A stretch of DNA of 5,713 nt from assembly GCA_016209155.1 (NCBI GenBank), contig JACQWU010000179.1:12055-17767 (forward strand). The letters run 5' to 3'. The translations under genes were made by a program, and so were the position numbers. This document shows positions 4,929 to 5,713 of this stretch, in pieces. The stretch is from Candidatus Desantisiibacteriota bacterium. GTDB lineage: Bacteria > JACRDZ01. The notes beneath the pieces were generated by a model. It made no database searches and was not told the DNA's origin. It saw only the letters and a list, made by a program, of their open reading frames with translations. How positions within the stretch are numbered: position 1 is the stretch's first letter; each line of letters starts with the position of its first letter.

Positions 4929-5713
4929 CTATTTATTAACTTCTATTACCGCATTTTTGCGCAAGTTATATAACCAGTTGATGTATCTTGATTCCATTCT
5001 ACTTTGGAGAAGAGCATTTTTAATATCTTCATGCAGATCATTAAACTGGACATAACGTCTATCTATTACCTGAATAATATGATATCCAAATTTTGTTTTC
5101 ACAGGATCGCTTATTTCTCCCTGCTTAAGACTAAAAACTGCTTCGCCAAAACCTTCAACCATCATATTTTTTTTAAAATAACCCAGGTCACCGCCTTTTT
5201 CGCGGCTGGAAGCATCCTCTGATTTTTCACGGGCAAGATTTTCGAAATTTGCTCCATCCTTAAGCTGTTTTTTTATATTGTGCGCCTCTTCTTCGGATTT
5301 AAGAAGAATATGCCTTGCTCTTACTTCTTCTTCTCTTGGAAGCATTTTCCTTTCTTCAACAAAGATTATATGCAAACCATAACGTGTTCTAAGCGGTTCA
5401 GAAAATTCTCCGACTTTTAGCCTGGTCAGCACATCTTCAAATTCCGGTATCATGTCTCCGCGCTTAAAAAATCCCAGATCTCCGCCTTCAGATGCGCGGA
5501 CATCTTCAGAATATTTTTTGGCTGATTCTTTAAAATCAGATCCCCCAGTCAGTTCTTTATAAATACTATCTGCTTTTTCTCTCGCTTTTTTTTCTTCTTC
5601 AGAATTTGCATCAGGCATAATTTTAATCAGGATATGCCTTGCATGCGTTTCTTCACCGGTATGAAGAAAATATTCGCGCACTTCACTTTCGGTGACATCT
5701 ACCTGAGAGCGTA
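4929..5713 (-). CDS. SurA/PrsA-like peptidyl-prolyl isomerase with two parvulin domains (5' end outside window)
   Basis: The frame is open through the right edge, so the N-terminus is missing; 260 full codons are visible. A GTG at 5681 is internal: the frame continues upstream as RSQVDVTESE, typical of the sequence just before the first parvulin domain in SurA-like proteins. Counting from 5681 as residue 1, parvulin domain 1 spans about 12-110 (ARHIL with His16, GGDLGFF, GLHII with His104) and domain 2 about 119-207 (ARHIL with His124, GGDLGYF, GYHII with His201). A C-terminal helix follows, then a strand ending IEVNK. Both domains keep the conserved histidines and the GGDLG motif, so both could be active isomerases. 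The family folds or escorts exported proteins in the periplasm. A SurA_N-type chaperone domain and signal peptide are expected beyond the edge. SurA, PrsA and generic PpiC cannot be told apart here, so no symbol is given. Confidence 0.92.
   Translation of the reverse strand, partial: RSQVDVTESEVREYFLHTGEETHARHILIKIMPDANSEEEKKAREKADSIYKELTGGSDFKESAKKYSEDVRASEGGDLGFFKRGDMIPEFEDVLTRLKVGEFSEPLRTRYGLHIIFVEERKMLPREEEVRARHILLKSEEEAHNIKKQLKDGANFENLAREKSEDASSREKGGDLGYFKKNMMVEGFGEAVFSLKQGEISDPVKTKFGYHIIQVIDRRYVQFNDLHEDIKNALLQSRMESRYINWLYNLRKNAVIEVNK

Noticed and set aside
5004-5222. 72-codon open frame on the + strand inside the parvulin gene
   Set aside because: It is antisense to conserved parvulin domain 2, and its composition looks like a shadow translation.
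5679-5681. GTG as the start of the parvulin protein
   Set aside because: The frame stays open to the window edge with plausible SurA-like sequence, and starting here would leave the protein without signal peptide or N-terminal domain.

Overview
This window is an AT-rich bacterial segment (G+C looks like roughly a third, judged by eye) with four genes in two convergent pairs. On the + strand, purB (adenylosuccinate lyase) is followed 23 bases later by pyk (pyruvate kinase). On the - strand, reading inward from the right edge, a SurA/PrsA-like protein with two parvulin domains (cut by the window edge) is followed by a DUF3857/transglutaminase-like lipoprotein gene that carries a frameshift. The stop codons of pyk and the lipoprotein gene overlap by 8 bases in the middle. 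An exported parvulin chaperone and a DUF3857 lipoprotein suggest a bacterium with a Gram-negative type envelope. The gene style fits poorly studied environmental phyla such as Omnitrophota or Elusimicrobiota, but nothing here fixes the taxon.

Layout: 1-170 is non-coding and holds a paired-palindrome element (54-109), then the purB leader. 171-1463 is purB and 1487-2902 is pyk. 2895-4843 (-) is the broken DUF3857 gene: frame 1 covers signal peptide, DUF3857 and transglutaminase core, and frame 2 covers the C-terminal beta domain. 4844-4928 is almost entirely a second copy of the paired-palindrome element. 4929-5713 (-) is the 3' part of the parvulin gene.

The genes do not form one pathway. 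PurB acts in purine synthesis and Pyk in lower glycolysis; their pairing looks like ordinary co-transcription. The - strand pair are both envelope/periplasm proteins.

I found no new defence, mobile or biosynthetic system. The items most worth a second look are: (1) two REPIN-like elements, each two GTAG-tagged hairpins in inverted orientation, with loop sequence shared between the arms of one copy but different between copies; (2) a pyruvate kinase with valine in place of the normally invariant metal-binding glutamate of the KIE motif; (3) a frameshift in the DUF3857 gene with no recognisable slippery site; (4) a possible promoter for that gene built partly from the REPIN, with no Shine-Dalgarno sequence. 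Items 2 and 3 could be real mutations or errors in the assembled sequence.
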